Shown: piece after piece, positions 21,391-31,198 of the stretch
How positions within the stretch are numbered: the stretch's first letter is position 1
How the letters are laid out: each line of letters opens with the position of its first letter
Assembly: GCA_029204225.1 (NCBI GenBank)
Contig: CM055095.1
Location: forward strand, 33,600,590-33,664,589
DNA from: Diphasiastrum complanatum
Taxonomy: Eukaryota; Streptophyta; Lycopodiopsida; Lycopodiales; Lycopodiaceae
Length of the DNA stretch: 64,000 nucleotides
Reading direction: 5' to 3'
Program-made: the position numbers and the translations under genes
The notes under the pieces: model-generated
Databases searched by the model: none
What the model saw: only the letters and a program-made list of their open reading frames with translations
Told to the model about the DNA's origin: nothing

Positions 21391-21587
21391 ATCGATATGG
21401 GGTAGGAATCCAATTAAGAAGTGATTTTGATGAAGCCAGGAAAACAGTTTCTAGGTAGGCAGGTGGGTGTATCAGTTGATATTATCTGAAATGTTGTATG
21501 TTGTTTTGCTTGCAAGCTTTTGCTGGACATGAGGCATAGAATGGGGAGAGTGTTATTATAAGCACTAACTAGTGAACTTTGGCAAAC

Positions 21588-21625
21588 GCCTCTGGGGTCC
21601 AGCGCCGGCGCTGGACCCCGGAGGC
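21588..21625. repeat. GC-rich foldback
   Basis: A 38-bp near-perfect palindrome with left arm GCCTCTGGGGTCCAGCGCC and right arm beginning GGCGCTGGACCCC. It is followed by a T-rich run and embedded in AT-rich DNA. Confidence 0.8.
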
Positions 21626-21671
21626 TTTTCTTTTTTTTGCCAATGGACTGTTTTGAGTTATTTGAGTTAGT

Positions 21672-22000
21672 TTTTATAGTGCTTCAGCCCGATTTTACTA
21701 TCCAGATGCGATTGACTGGCAACGGATGTCCATCTCTGCAAAGAATGATTGAATGCTTCCACCAAAATTAATGGATAGTTGCCACAGAAGTGTGATTATC
21801 TGCCATAGAAAGTTGCAATGAATGATTGAATGCTTCCACCAAAATTAATGGATAGTTGCCACAGAAGTGTGATTATCTGCCATAGAAATGCAGATAATTG
21901 CTGTCTTAGAAATGCATTGTATTCTCTGTCAGTAAACAAAATAGCAAAATGGCCACAAAACTGCCCTTGATGTCTGCTAATGAATATGCGAATGATTGAC
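21672..22000. repeat. Segmental duplication, copy 1
   Basis: Related to 22793-23035: both start with GCTTCAGCCCGATTTTACTA and continue through the CTTCCACCAAAATTA and AGAAGTGTGATTATCTGCCA blocks. Inside this copy a 77-bp unit is tandemly doubled (starts at 21743 and 21820). No coding content was seen. Confidence 0.75.
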
Positions 22001-22643
22001 AACAGAAGTACGCTTGATGTAGGTACTCAGTCCAGAGGGAAACACGATTGCCTCAATAACCACATAAGTTCTTAGTAGCAGTAAAGGACCAGTGATCCCT
22101 CAGTAGGCAGTGATGAATCAACCATACAAGATGCCTCAGCTGGTAGAACAAGAATTTGCCCATAGTATTGACTTCTCAGCGATGGATTGAGCCCTCATGA
22201 TGAAAATGCGCCCTCTCAAAGCTCATAGATCTGGGCCAAAATATGTCATCGGCCAGATCGGGTATCTGCCTTCTATTGAGTATTGAGCATCCAGATGAAG
22301 GCTCGAATAGTCGACCTAATTTTTGCTTCTCCGAACTATCGAAGTCGTGGAAGGACTGTATTCAAACGTCTGTTCTTAGCCAACCCATTCTCACATCTAT
22401 TGAATGGTTAGGATCGGGATTCAAAAGGGCATACAGCAGTACATTCTCTCCACGCAGGCCACAACAAGCCACTTGGACAGGTTTGAACCAGCCACCATCG
22501 CCATCATTCTTGGCAGATCAGCCAGCGACTGACCTACTGAGCGCTTTTACATACTACCCATCATTGCCAGTGTTATTCATGTATGTTCCACGCAGGCAAG
22601 GCATGAAACTTGCTCAAAATAACAGTCGATCGGCCAAAAAAAA
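22001..22643. other. No supported gene
   Basis: A plus-strand frame at 22243-22695 is open but Ser/Pro-rich without a domain and ends across the foldback; I do not support it as a gene. Confidence 0.4.
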
Positions 22644-22682
22644 GCCTCCGGGGGTCCAGCGCCGGCGCGGGACCCCTGAGGC
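22644..22682. repeat. GC-rich foldback
   Basis: GCCTCCGGGGGTCCAGCGCC with a matching right arm ending CCCTGAGGC and a T-run behind it. It is a sister of 21588-21625. Confidence 0.75.
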
Positions 22683-22792
22683 GTTTTTTTATTGAATTTT
22701 TTTTTTGGTTAGGCTTTTGTGAAAATGCAACAAACAAAAAATAGTTCAACATTGCAGAAGTTTCGATTTTTTCGTTGAATCAATACAGTTTA

Positions 22793-23035
22793 TAATGCTT
22801 CAGCCCGATTTTACTATCCAAATGCGATTGACTGGCATCAGATGTCTATCTCTGCAATGAATGATTGACTGCTTCCACCAAAATTAGTGGCTAGTTGCCA
22901 CAGAAGTGTGATTATCTGCCATAGAAATGCAGATACTTGCTGTCTCAGAAATGCATTGTATCCTCTGACGATAGAAAAACACTCGCAAGATAACTGCCCT
23001 TGAAGTCTGCTACGGAAATGCGAATGATTGACATG
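22793..23035. repeat. Segmental duplication, copy 2
   Basis: Second copy of the 21672-22000 block, without the internal 77-bp doubling. Each copy lies just downstream of a GC-rich foldback (21588 and 22644), so foldback and block were probably duplicated together. Confidence 0.7.
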
Positions 23036-23762
23036 TAGTAAGGCTCTTGTGAATTGTCGGATTTGACATGTAGTGATTTGAAAGATGCGAGGTTTCTGTG
23101 GAAGGTTTAGGATAGGTGAACTGATTACAATGCATTTTGTACTATTTAGATACAATAACAAATTCATCTCAGAAACCAGTACACAAATTGAACATGAATC
23201 AAGAGAACACATTTTGGTGAACCAGAAGGCATCCAGTGGTAATTTAAGAGAGCACCACTAACAAAATTTCATGTGACCAATTCCTGCATGTGCATAACAA
23301 ACCTACACACCAAGAAATCTCATCACACTTACTCACCAGGCAAAATATTCTACAGCAGACATGAAGAGTTTGCATTTGCACTTCAACTAACATTCCACAT
23401 CGACAATGTGGTCAGCGCTCTTAGCCTGTCAAACACAGACCACCCATAGCAGTTTCATTTAGATATGATTAAATTAGAAAATAACAACACATGGCATTTG
23501 AAAATAGGAAAATCATCTCCAATACAAAGTTTTAACTCAACTAGACATCATGCTGCTGCATTACACAGTCAGGTGACAAAGTTGAGTACAGCTTTCTCAT
23601 GTACTGTACGTAGTATAGATGTAACCAGGATCTCTTTGCAAGATCCACTGCAACGATCAAGAATTAAAGCTAAATTACATACAATAGACTACTTAGAGTG
23701 AATGTACAATGGACATATTTAGTGAATAGCTTATGACAGCAATACTCAGCAAAGTTATTTCA
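23036..23762. other. No supported gene
   Basis: AT-rich with only short frames; no repeat partner in the window was noticed. Confidence 0.4.
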
Positions 23763-24026
23763 CTACAACAAATCTTCTACGGAAGCTTCGGCAATGCTTC
23801 CTCCAATAGTAACACCAACTACTTCACATTCTTCAAACAATTTTAGCACATACTCTACACCTGTCAAGCAAGGATGTCCAGCCCCAGTACATTAATATGT
23901 TTGTGAAATTTTTTCTTGGCAACACCAGTGCATGATAAAAATAATCTCGAAAACAAACCTCCATTTTTTTCAAGGTTATCTCACGTTCTTTGCGGCTGAC
24001 CTTTTCCTTCATATACTCAAGAACTG
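23763..24026 (-). pseudogene. Two possible exons of an unidentified gene
   Basis: On the minus strand 24026-23959 is open (VLEYMKEKVSRKEREITLKK) and is bounded by TTGCAAG (acceptor-like) and GTTTGT (donor-like). 23860-23763 is open to a TAG (YVLKLFEECEVVGVTIGGS) and is preceded by TTGACAG. The codon style is plant-like. The exact splice phase is unresolved: two acceptor/donor pairs would join them in frame. No family is recognised. It may be a captured gene fragment, since retroelement relics lie on its other side. Confidence 0.2.
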
Positions 24027-24053
24027 CTTGCAACGGACAGACATACAAGGTTT

Positions 24054-25123
24054 TTAGTCAATAAAATTTCTACCCAAGCAATAAGTTGAAGATTGAGACA
24101 CCCCTTGACAGTACAAAAACTTTTGTTGAGCTTTAATAACATAGTTACAAAAGTGAGATACCTCTTTTTCCTTCCCAGTAACATGCAGAGGTCCATTAGA
24201 CAAGCTCTTAGCAAATTGTGACTCATCAAAAAATACATCCTTGCTTACCTTTACTTTCTTGGATATAGGATCACATATCCTATAGCCCTTGCTATTTTCT
24301 CCATAGCCAACAAAAATCCCTTTGAAGGAGGTAGCATCTTCCTTCCTTCTTGTCTCCAAAGGGATGTGGACATAACAAATACATCCAAAGATCTTAAAAT
24401 ATTTTACATTGGGTTTCTTACCAAACAAAGCTTGATAAGGTGAGATCCCATCTATAGCACTACTAGGAAGTCTATTACACAAGTAATTAGCACATGTTAT
24501 AGCTTCTCCCCAAAATGAGATGGGAAGTGATGCATCAAGTCTTAAAGACTTTGCACACTCACATAGACTCCTATTTTTCCTCTCGTCCATCCCATTTTGT
24601 TGGGGGTTGTAGAAACAAGTGTTTCGTGAAGAAAGCTTGATCTTGTTGAGTGTCACCCGCAAAGTTTTGCCTCATTTGCTCCTCTTGAAGAAGCATCCCA
24701 ACAAGTTCATCAAAGGAGAGTTGTTGTCCCCTAAGAGAGATACTCAAAGATGAAACAAATGGAAAATAAGATAAAGGTAATGAGTTGAGAGTAATGGAAA
24801 CAAATTGAGCATCCTCAATTATCTCATCAATATTGAGAAGCTCCTCACGAAGATCCTTGATCTTCGTCAAGTGATTGGTCATTTGATCCCCTGCTTGCAT
24901 CTTCAACAAAGAAAGCTGATTTCTAATATACACCACTCTTGCTGGATTTTTGACTCTATACATAGTATAAAGTGTACTCCAAACACTTTTAGATGTCTTA
25001 CAAGGCCTAATATGAGGTAAGATAGATCTTTTCACAACAAGAGCAACCATAGAATGTGCTTGTCCATCCCTTCTATCCCACTTCTTTTGTTCTTCCGAAG
25101 ATGTAGAAGATGATGTTGATGAT
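24054..25123 (-). pseudogene. Copia F relic: gag fused to integrase C-terminus
   Basis: 25123 to about 24620 encodes UBN2-type gag (WSTLYTMYRVKNPARVVYIR, LRGQQLSFDELVGMLLQEE). At about 24618 the sequence jumps to the integrase core end (PQQNGMDERKNRSLCECAKS with the catalytic Glu), then FWGEAITCANYLCNRLP and the GIFVGYGENSKGYRI block, ending near 24130. The protease, knuckle and first two integrase acidic residues are deleted. The upstream end is cut by insertion of D2. Confidence 0.75.
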
Positions 25124-25913
25124 TGTTAGAAATGGTGAACTCTTGCAACTTTGTCGCAGCACGAACAAGACACGAAGGTCGAACAAGAACAATTTGCGAC
25201 AGTCAACGTGTCTTTGAATCGAAGCACAAACGATTCACAAATCAATCACGAATCGTAAACACACCTCCAAGACCGCAAACCGTAAAATGTACGCAAAATG
25301 AAAACTACGAAAAGAAATGAAAAGAACAAAAACACACGAAGAGAAATTTTCACACTACCAGCTGGCAGCTCAATGGGCTTCATGCCCAGCTAAAATGAAT
25401 AGCAACGATGAAGACTAACTAACTAGTTGATTAGCATTAACTAGTCTTGTGATTCTACGTTTAGCTATCTTGTAAATTCCACACAATGGAGGTATAAATG
25501 ATCCTCTCTGGATCATAACTAAAGAGAGAAAAAATGATGAGAATTTGATAGAGTTCTGTAAGAAACAGAGAGAGACGTAGCGAATAGAGTAAGAAAGCAA
25601 AAGTACCATAGCTATGCATGAAAGTCTGCCAACGAGCAGAACACAGCAAAAGAGCAGAGAGTCAATCTGCCAACGAACGAGACATTGATGATCTCGCTCT
25701 AAAATTAAACTAACAATATAGTCGCTCTATTTCGTGTTCTCTTGGCCTTGTGTTGTGTCTCTTGATTGCTGGAATAAAATATGCTCTATGATGCGTAATT
25801 GAGTGTCTGGGATCCTGTAAGAGCTTCCGCACGAAAAGAAAATTCAAAAACAGAAAACTGTTCGCGAATCAGAAGAGAGAAGACGAACACGAAACAAAAA
25901 AGCTTCTACGACA
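25124..25913 (+). repeat. 5' LTR of copia D2
   Basis: 790 bp, TGTTAGAAATGG to CTACGACA, immediately followed by the PBS. Matches 13502-14324 and the two halves of the 3' LTR. Confidence 0.85.
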
Positions 25914-25926
25914 TGGTATCAGAGCC
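25914..25926 (+). other. Primer-binding site of copia D2
   Basis: TGGTATCAGAGCC abutting the LTR, of initiator-tRNA-Met type. Confidence 0.9.
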
Positions 25927-25978
25927 TACATGTTATCTCAGCTGATATCCCAGCAGTGATTCTTCCAGACAACACAAT

Positions 25979-26552
25979 ATGGCTACGACAATCTAGAGTA
26001 GAGTAGCAATCAGTCTTGATGGTGCAAATTACATAATCTGAAAATTCAAAATAAAAACACTCCTGAAGGGTGAAGGCATCTGGTCGGTGATCAAGCTCTC
26101 AGAGGTGCAGCCTCCAGAGGGAGACTCGAGGAGAGTTGAATGGATCAGAAAGGATGAGCATGCAATGGCAATTTTTATCCATAAATGAAGATCTACTCAT
26201 GCAGATTGAAGACTATGAAAGTAGCCATGCAGTGTGGGAAAGATTAAAGCAGAAATATGAAGTGAGAACTGCAGCTTCAGTCATGCACCTTCACAATCAG
26301 TTGCAATCCATACGGTGGGATGGCAACCAGTTAGATCAACACGTTGAGAAGATCAGAACGATCTTTGCTCAACTCGCTGCATCAGGACATGAGCACCAAG
26401 TCCCAGCACCACAAGAGCTTATGTACTTTATGAAATCTCTACCGACGTCCTATCAACCGCTGAAAATGCTCATACTGAGTCTACCAGATATGACATTCGA
26501 CAAAGCAGTCAGTCTTGTTGTTGATGAGAGACGAAGGAGAGGGAAGCAATGA
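25979..26552 (+). pseudogene. Copia D2 gag
   Basis: Begins ATGGCTACGACAATC, then an in-frame TAG at 25994-25996 where Gln is expected, and a TGA in place of the Trp of the conserved gag start. From 26136 the frame is open: DYESSHAVWERLKQKYEV, LHNQLQSIRWDGNQLDQHVE and LPTSYQPLKMLILSLP, all UBN2-type gag blocks. Confidence 0.75.
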
Positions 26553-27120
26553 TCAAGAAAAGGCTCTCTTCACGAAAGGAAAGAAGAAAAACAAAAACAA
26601 GCCAAGATTTGAGAATACGAAGTCCTTGAATCAACAATCTTCTTCTTGCGATCACTGCCACAAACCAGGCCATACGACCAAAAAATACTGGTTGAATCTA
26701 GCAATACCTTGCATGCACTGCAAGAAGAAAGGGCATTCTGCATACGATTACAGATTCAACCCAAAAAGAAATAACAAAGCTGAAAAGACAAACGTTGCAG
26801 AGTCATCAAAGGATGTTGAAAGAGGTGACGAAGCTTTCACGATACTCAACGAAGCTTCGACAAGCTACTCTGAACACGACTATGATGTAGTCATTGATTC
26901 AGGAGCAACATCTCACATAACCTGCAACAAGAAAATCTTGATCAACTTTCGCGAACTCAAAAATGACAAAGCAGTTTCTAGGCAATGGAAGGAGACACAA
27001 TGTCAAAGGCATCAGCTCTCTATAGCTATGAACACTGTCAAGCCAAGTAGAGCTGCCAGGAGCACTCTATGTGCCCTCACTTAGAAAGAATCTGCTATCT
27101 GTCTCCAAGATGGTAGATCT
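26553..27120 (+). pseudogene. Copia D2 zinc knuckles and protease
   Basis: Open from 26515 to 27084, slightly overlapping the gag frame. Two knuckles are visible: CDHCHKPGHTTKKY, whose last Cys is lost (Tyr), and CMHCKKKGHSAYDY, likewise without the last Cys. The protease follows with VIDSGATSHITCN (D-S-G-A intact). The frame is lost after about residue 155, and the segment ends at the deletion junction. Confidence 0.75.
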
Positions 27121-27678
27121 AGCAATATCTGAAGGGTACCCAAATTATTGGATTAACCTATAGAGATAGAAACGAAGAGAAAGGATTTGAGCTGCATCAC
27201 TATAGTGATGCGAGTTGGGTGAGCTACAAGGATGACAACAAGTCCATTACTAAAGGATGTACAATAGCATGTGGAGCTGCAATCAGCTGGATATGCAAAA
27301 AGCAAACCCTGGTAGCCCAATCCTTTTGCGAAGCTGAGTATGTCGCAGCCTCGAAAGTAGCGAATGAGGTAGTGTGGTTGTAGATGATGTTGGAGGCAAT
27401 TGGGATACCACAAGAGGGGTCAAGCACGATGATGATGGACTCCCAAAGTGCCATCTATCTGTCCCAGGATCTTGTCTTCCATTCAAAGACAAAGCACATT
27501 CCTCTTAAGTACCATCACATTCGAGATTTGATCTCGAAAGGAGAGCCCCAGGTCCAGTTCATAAAATTAGAAAGTATGATTGCAGATCTCCTCACGAAAC
27601 CGCTCGACAAGCCACTCTTTACCAAGCAAAGAGAGGCAATTGGATTGAATGAACAAAGTTGCAAGGTTCAAGAGAGAG
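27121..27678 (+). pseudogene. Copia D2 RNase H
   Basis: Resumes in the connection segment, then HYSDASWVSYKDDNKSITKG, SFCEAEYVAASKVANE and MMLEAIGIPQEGSS. TAG at 27381-27383 replaces the CAA of D1 (13204-13206). CAG codons at 27465 and 27549 are intact here but TAG in D1. It ends with the LLTKPLDKPLFTKQR block and a purine-rich tract. Confidence 0.8.
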
Positions 27679-27975
27679 TGTCAGAAATGGTGAACTCCTG
27701 CAACTTTGTCGCAGCACGAACAAGACATGAAGGTCGAACAAGAACAATTCGCGATAGTCAACGTGTCTTTGACTCGAAGCATGAATGATTCACAAATCAA
27801 TCGCGAATCGTAAACACACCTCCAGGACCGCAAACCGTAAAATGGACGCAAAACAAAAACTACGAAAAGAAATGAGAAAAATGAAAACACACGAAGAGAA
27901 ATCTTTTGCGCTGGCAATGGGCAGCTCAATGGGCTTCACACCCAGTTGAAATGAATAGCAACGATGGAGACTAAC
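27679..27975 (+). repeat. 3' LTR of copia D2, left part
   Basis: Begins TGTCAGAAATGG and matches 25124 onwards up to the C1 insertion point (CTAAC at 27971-27975). Confidence 0.8.
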
Positions 27976-28624
27976 TATGAAAGATTCAACTAGTTTCATC
28001 ACATTTTGCAATATTTCCATATTTGGCATATTGAGGCCAAAACTTTTTTTAGACTTAGAGGTTGACTTTTCAAAGTCATTAGTCTAAACTTCATTTCAAT
28101 AAACACTTTTTGAAAGTGTGGGAAAGATAGAATGCGAGTTTGAGTAGATTTAATCTGAATAAGTTGGGTACATTGAATCTAGACCCAAAATTGGTAGGGT
28201 TAGCATTTTGGTGGGAAAGCCAAGTGGCCAAATAGGGTTTGGACCTGTTATAAAAGGATGTAACTTGTGGAGAGAGTCAGCTTCTCTCTTCTCTATCTCA
28301 TTTCATGCTTATACATGGTTCTTTTGGGTTCTACTATCCATTGGTGAACTATCTTGGTGATTGCTTGCAATTCTATGTGTAGAATGATCTATATTTGCTA
28401 TTTTTGGATCCACACATGTGAAATACAGTAGCTTGCTGGTTTTGTATGGACAGCAACAGTACATAATCATTTCATTCAAGTTTGATAAGGTTCTATTAGT
28501 GTTTGCATCTCAAATTGTGTGTAGATGCTGATTTTTCTACATTGGTGAAATTGGTAGTGTATTTCTCTTTCTAACCAAAGATCATTCAAGTAGATTGGAT
28601 CTTAAGGATCTGAAATCTTTCACA
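27976..28624 (+). repeat. 5' LTR of copia C1
   Basis: 649 bp, direct repeat of 33158-33807 and of 58462-59111. It differs from the 3' LTR by scattered substitutions and one missing T near 28073. Confidence 0.95.
28249..28256 (+). promoter_or_regulatory. TATA box of C1 5' LTR
   Basis: TATAAAAG, conserved in all LTRs of the family (33432-33439, 58736-58743), about 375 bp before the LTR end. It is followed by a pyrimidine-rich stretch (TTCTCTCTTCTCTATCTC) where transcription could begin. Confidence 0.65.
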
Positions 28625-28636
28625 TGGTATCAGAGC
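28625..28636 (+). other. Primer-binding site of copia C1
   Basis: TGGTATCAGAGC directly after the LTR. Confidence 0.95.
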
Positions 28637-29213
28637 TTGTGTTTCAGGATATGAAGGAGGAAATCAGATCTATCAATGATTTGGTGAGTCTAGAGCATGC
28701 TAGAGAGGATTCTACACCAAAATCGGATTTTTTGCTTTTGTAGATTGGATCTTTTGTAGATCAAAACACTAAATAGGTCAATATACTTGTCCAATTCCGC
28801 TTTTCGAATTCACATGCTGGATTTGGCCAATTTTTGGATCATTGGTTCAGCCTAAGTGGTGGCTTATAGATTGCATATCAAATTTTCAGCATTTGCATGT
28901 AGATTTGGAATAGTCAATTTTCTGTGATTTTGTCAGAACCCTAATTTTGATTGGATCTCTAGATAGTGAGGTTGCTGGACTTCATTTGAGTGTGTTTTAA
29001 TCTTAGGAAGTGGCAAAAGTCATTAGATTGAGGATAGATCATAGGTTGATCAAGATTCCATGATTCTATGTGTTGATTTGCTTGGATAAGTGCTAGAAGA
29101 GAATTTGTGAGAGTTTCAAATCTTGGTGATTTCTTTTGAAAGCATTTGTTGTTGTTCAAAGGAGTGCTTTGTGCATTGAAACAGGTTGAAAGAGAAGATC
29201 AGGTCATTTCTAC
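28637..29213 (+). other. C1 untranslated leader
   Basis: 577 bp between the PBS and the gag ATG, without long frames and shared with C2 (59124-59709). Presumably it holds packaging signals, but none could be identified by eye. Confidence 0.7.
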
Positions 29214-30896
29214 ATGGCAACCTCAATTGGAGTCATGTTGGAAGCCAATGATAGGCTTACCTCAAGTAACTATTCATTATGGAAAGTGAGGATGGAGTCA
29301 CTTCTTGAGATGAATGATGTTTTGGATATTGTTGTAGGTTTGGAGGAGAGACCAACAACACAACAAGATCAATTGAGGTATGACAAGAGGGCCAAGAAGG
29401 CTCTACACATGATAAAGATGAATGTTACAAATGAACTTCTCAAGGAAGTTGGTAAGTGCACATCATCTTTGGAAGCTTGGAATTCATTGAAGAAGCTTTA
29501 TGAATCCAAGTCTACTTCTAGAGTGTTGACTCTAAGAAGGCAAATCTTTTCTTGTTTGCAAAAGAATGAAGAAAGTCCAAGTACTTTTGTTTTGAGAATG
29601 AAAGCATTGAATGATGAGTTAGCTTGCATAGATGAAAGCATTAAGGAAGGAGAGCTTATTCAAGTGATTCTTAATGGCTTGTTGGATGCTCATGCTAACA
29701 TTGTTCAAAGTATTGCTATTCAAAAGACTTTGCCAAGTTTGATGGATCTTCAAGAGATCTTGATCAATGAGGAATATAGGCTTCAAGAAAGAGGTGGATC
29801 TACATCGACACTTCAAGAGGATGCTATGTTCACAAAGGGCAAATTCAAGGGCAAAACCAAAAGCAAGTGGTCTAAAGGGAAAGATCAAGTGGATGCTTCT
29901 TCAAGTGGCAAAAAGAAGGATAGATCAAAGCTCAAGTGCTTCTATTGTGGCATCAAAGGACACTTTGCAAGTGAGTGCTACAAGGAGAAGAGAGATCAAG
30001 GAGACAAGCAAGGTAATCTTACTCTTGATGAGGATGGTTTGGATGTGCAAGATGCAAATGATGATGCTTTTGTGATGTCTTCATGTATGCTTGCTAATGA
30101 TGGAGATCTAGATCCTTGGTGGATTGATAGTGGAGCAAGTTCACACATGACCTTTCACAAAGAACACTTCACTTCTTTGTTGGCATATGGAGATGACAAG
30201 AGGGTGATCTACACGGCCAATGATGGTGAGTGTGCAATCAAAGGAATTGGCACAATTCCTATTTCTCTCTCTATAAATAGGAATGTTCATTTGGAGGATG
30301 TCTTGTTTATTCCATCTATTACCAAGAATTTGCTTAGTGTGAGTCAAATGCTAAGTAAGGGCCTCAAGGTGGAGTTTGATGGAGATGCTTGTTTGATCAA
30401 AAGGAAGAATGTCTTGATTGGAAAAGGTAAAAGGCAAGGGAAGTTGTTCAAACTTGATGCTTGTGTTATTGCTAACCAAGTTGGATGTGTTGCAAGGGAG
30501 CAAATTTCTATTCAAGATGTTTGGCACAAAAGGATGGGACACCTTAACTTCAAGTCATTGGAGGTAATGGCAAGGAAGAAGGTTGTGATTGGTCTTCCAA
30601 GTTCCTTAAGTAATGACAAGCATGTTTGTGAGTCTTGTGCTTTGTCCAAGTCACATAGACTACCTTATACTAGATCTATTTCTAGATCTACAAAGCCTTT
30701 TCAACTTGTACATTCGGATATTCATGGATTTACTACAATTAGCAATAGTGGAGCCAAGATGTATGTAACATTCATTGATGATTTTAGTATATTTTGTTGG
30801 ATCTATCTACTAAAGAGCAAGAATGAATGTATGATGTCTTTGTCAAGTTCAAGAATGCAAGGGAGAACCAATTCTCCACAAAGATCAAGTGCTTGA
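29214..30896 (+). pseudogene. Copia C1 gag, protease and integrase N-half
   Basis: 560 codons from the first ATG (ATGGCAACC). Residues 1-200 are UBN2/DUF4219 gag. C242-x2-C-x4-H-x4-C is the knuckle (CFYCGIKGHFASEC). The protease D305-S-G-A is in WWIDSGASSHM. The pre-integrase VWHKRMGHLNFKSLE comes at about 440, then the zinc/core start FQLVHSDIHG and MYVTFIDDFSIFCWIYLL. A one-base deletion near 30826 (C2 keeps the G) shifts the frame, and the last about 20 residues are out of frame. The rest of integrase continues at 30827. Confidence 0.9.
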
Positions 30897-31198
30897 GAGG
30901 TGACAATGGTGGTGAGTACATATCTAACAAGTTCAAGGCCTTTTGTGATGAGCATGGGATCAAGAGGGAGTATACAACATCAAGGACCCCACAACAAAAT
31001 GGAGTGGCTGAAAGGAAGAATTGGACTTTATGTGAAAGTGCTAAAGCTATGAGATTAAGTGCTAATCTTGACAAACCATTTTGGGGTCAAGCTTTGTTGT
31101 GTGCCAATTTCTTGTGCAATAGGTGGCCGAGTGCTATTTTGGATGGAAGGACAGCTTTTGAGATGCTATTCAATAGGAGGCCGAGTGTAACCTTCTAA
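30827..31198 (+). pseudogene. Copia C1 integrase core, second half
   Basis: Open in the shifted frame: KCLRGDNGGEYISNKFKAFC (second Asp), then TPQQNGVAERKNWTLCESAK (Glu) and FWGQALLCANFLCNRWPS. It ends at a TAA (31196-31198) caused by a second one-base deletion just before the conserved TFGCTCYVN block. Confidence 0.85.

Noticed and set aside
22243-22695. 150-codon plus-strand ORF
   Set aside because: Low-complexity Ser/Pro content without a domain, and its end crosses the GC-rich foldback.
21588-22700. Rho-independent terminators (GC hairpin plus T-run)
   Set aside because: The shape fits, but this is plant nuclear DNA with no bacterial or plastid operon around; they are treated as foldback repeats.
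29619-29888. Minus-strand ORFs inside C1 (and 60115-60384 in C2)
   Set aside because: Antisense shadows of gag; conserved between the copies only because the sense strand is.
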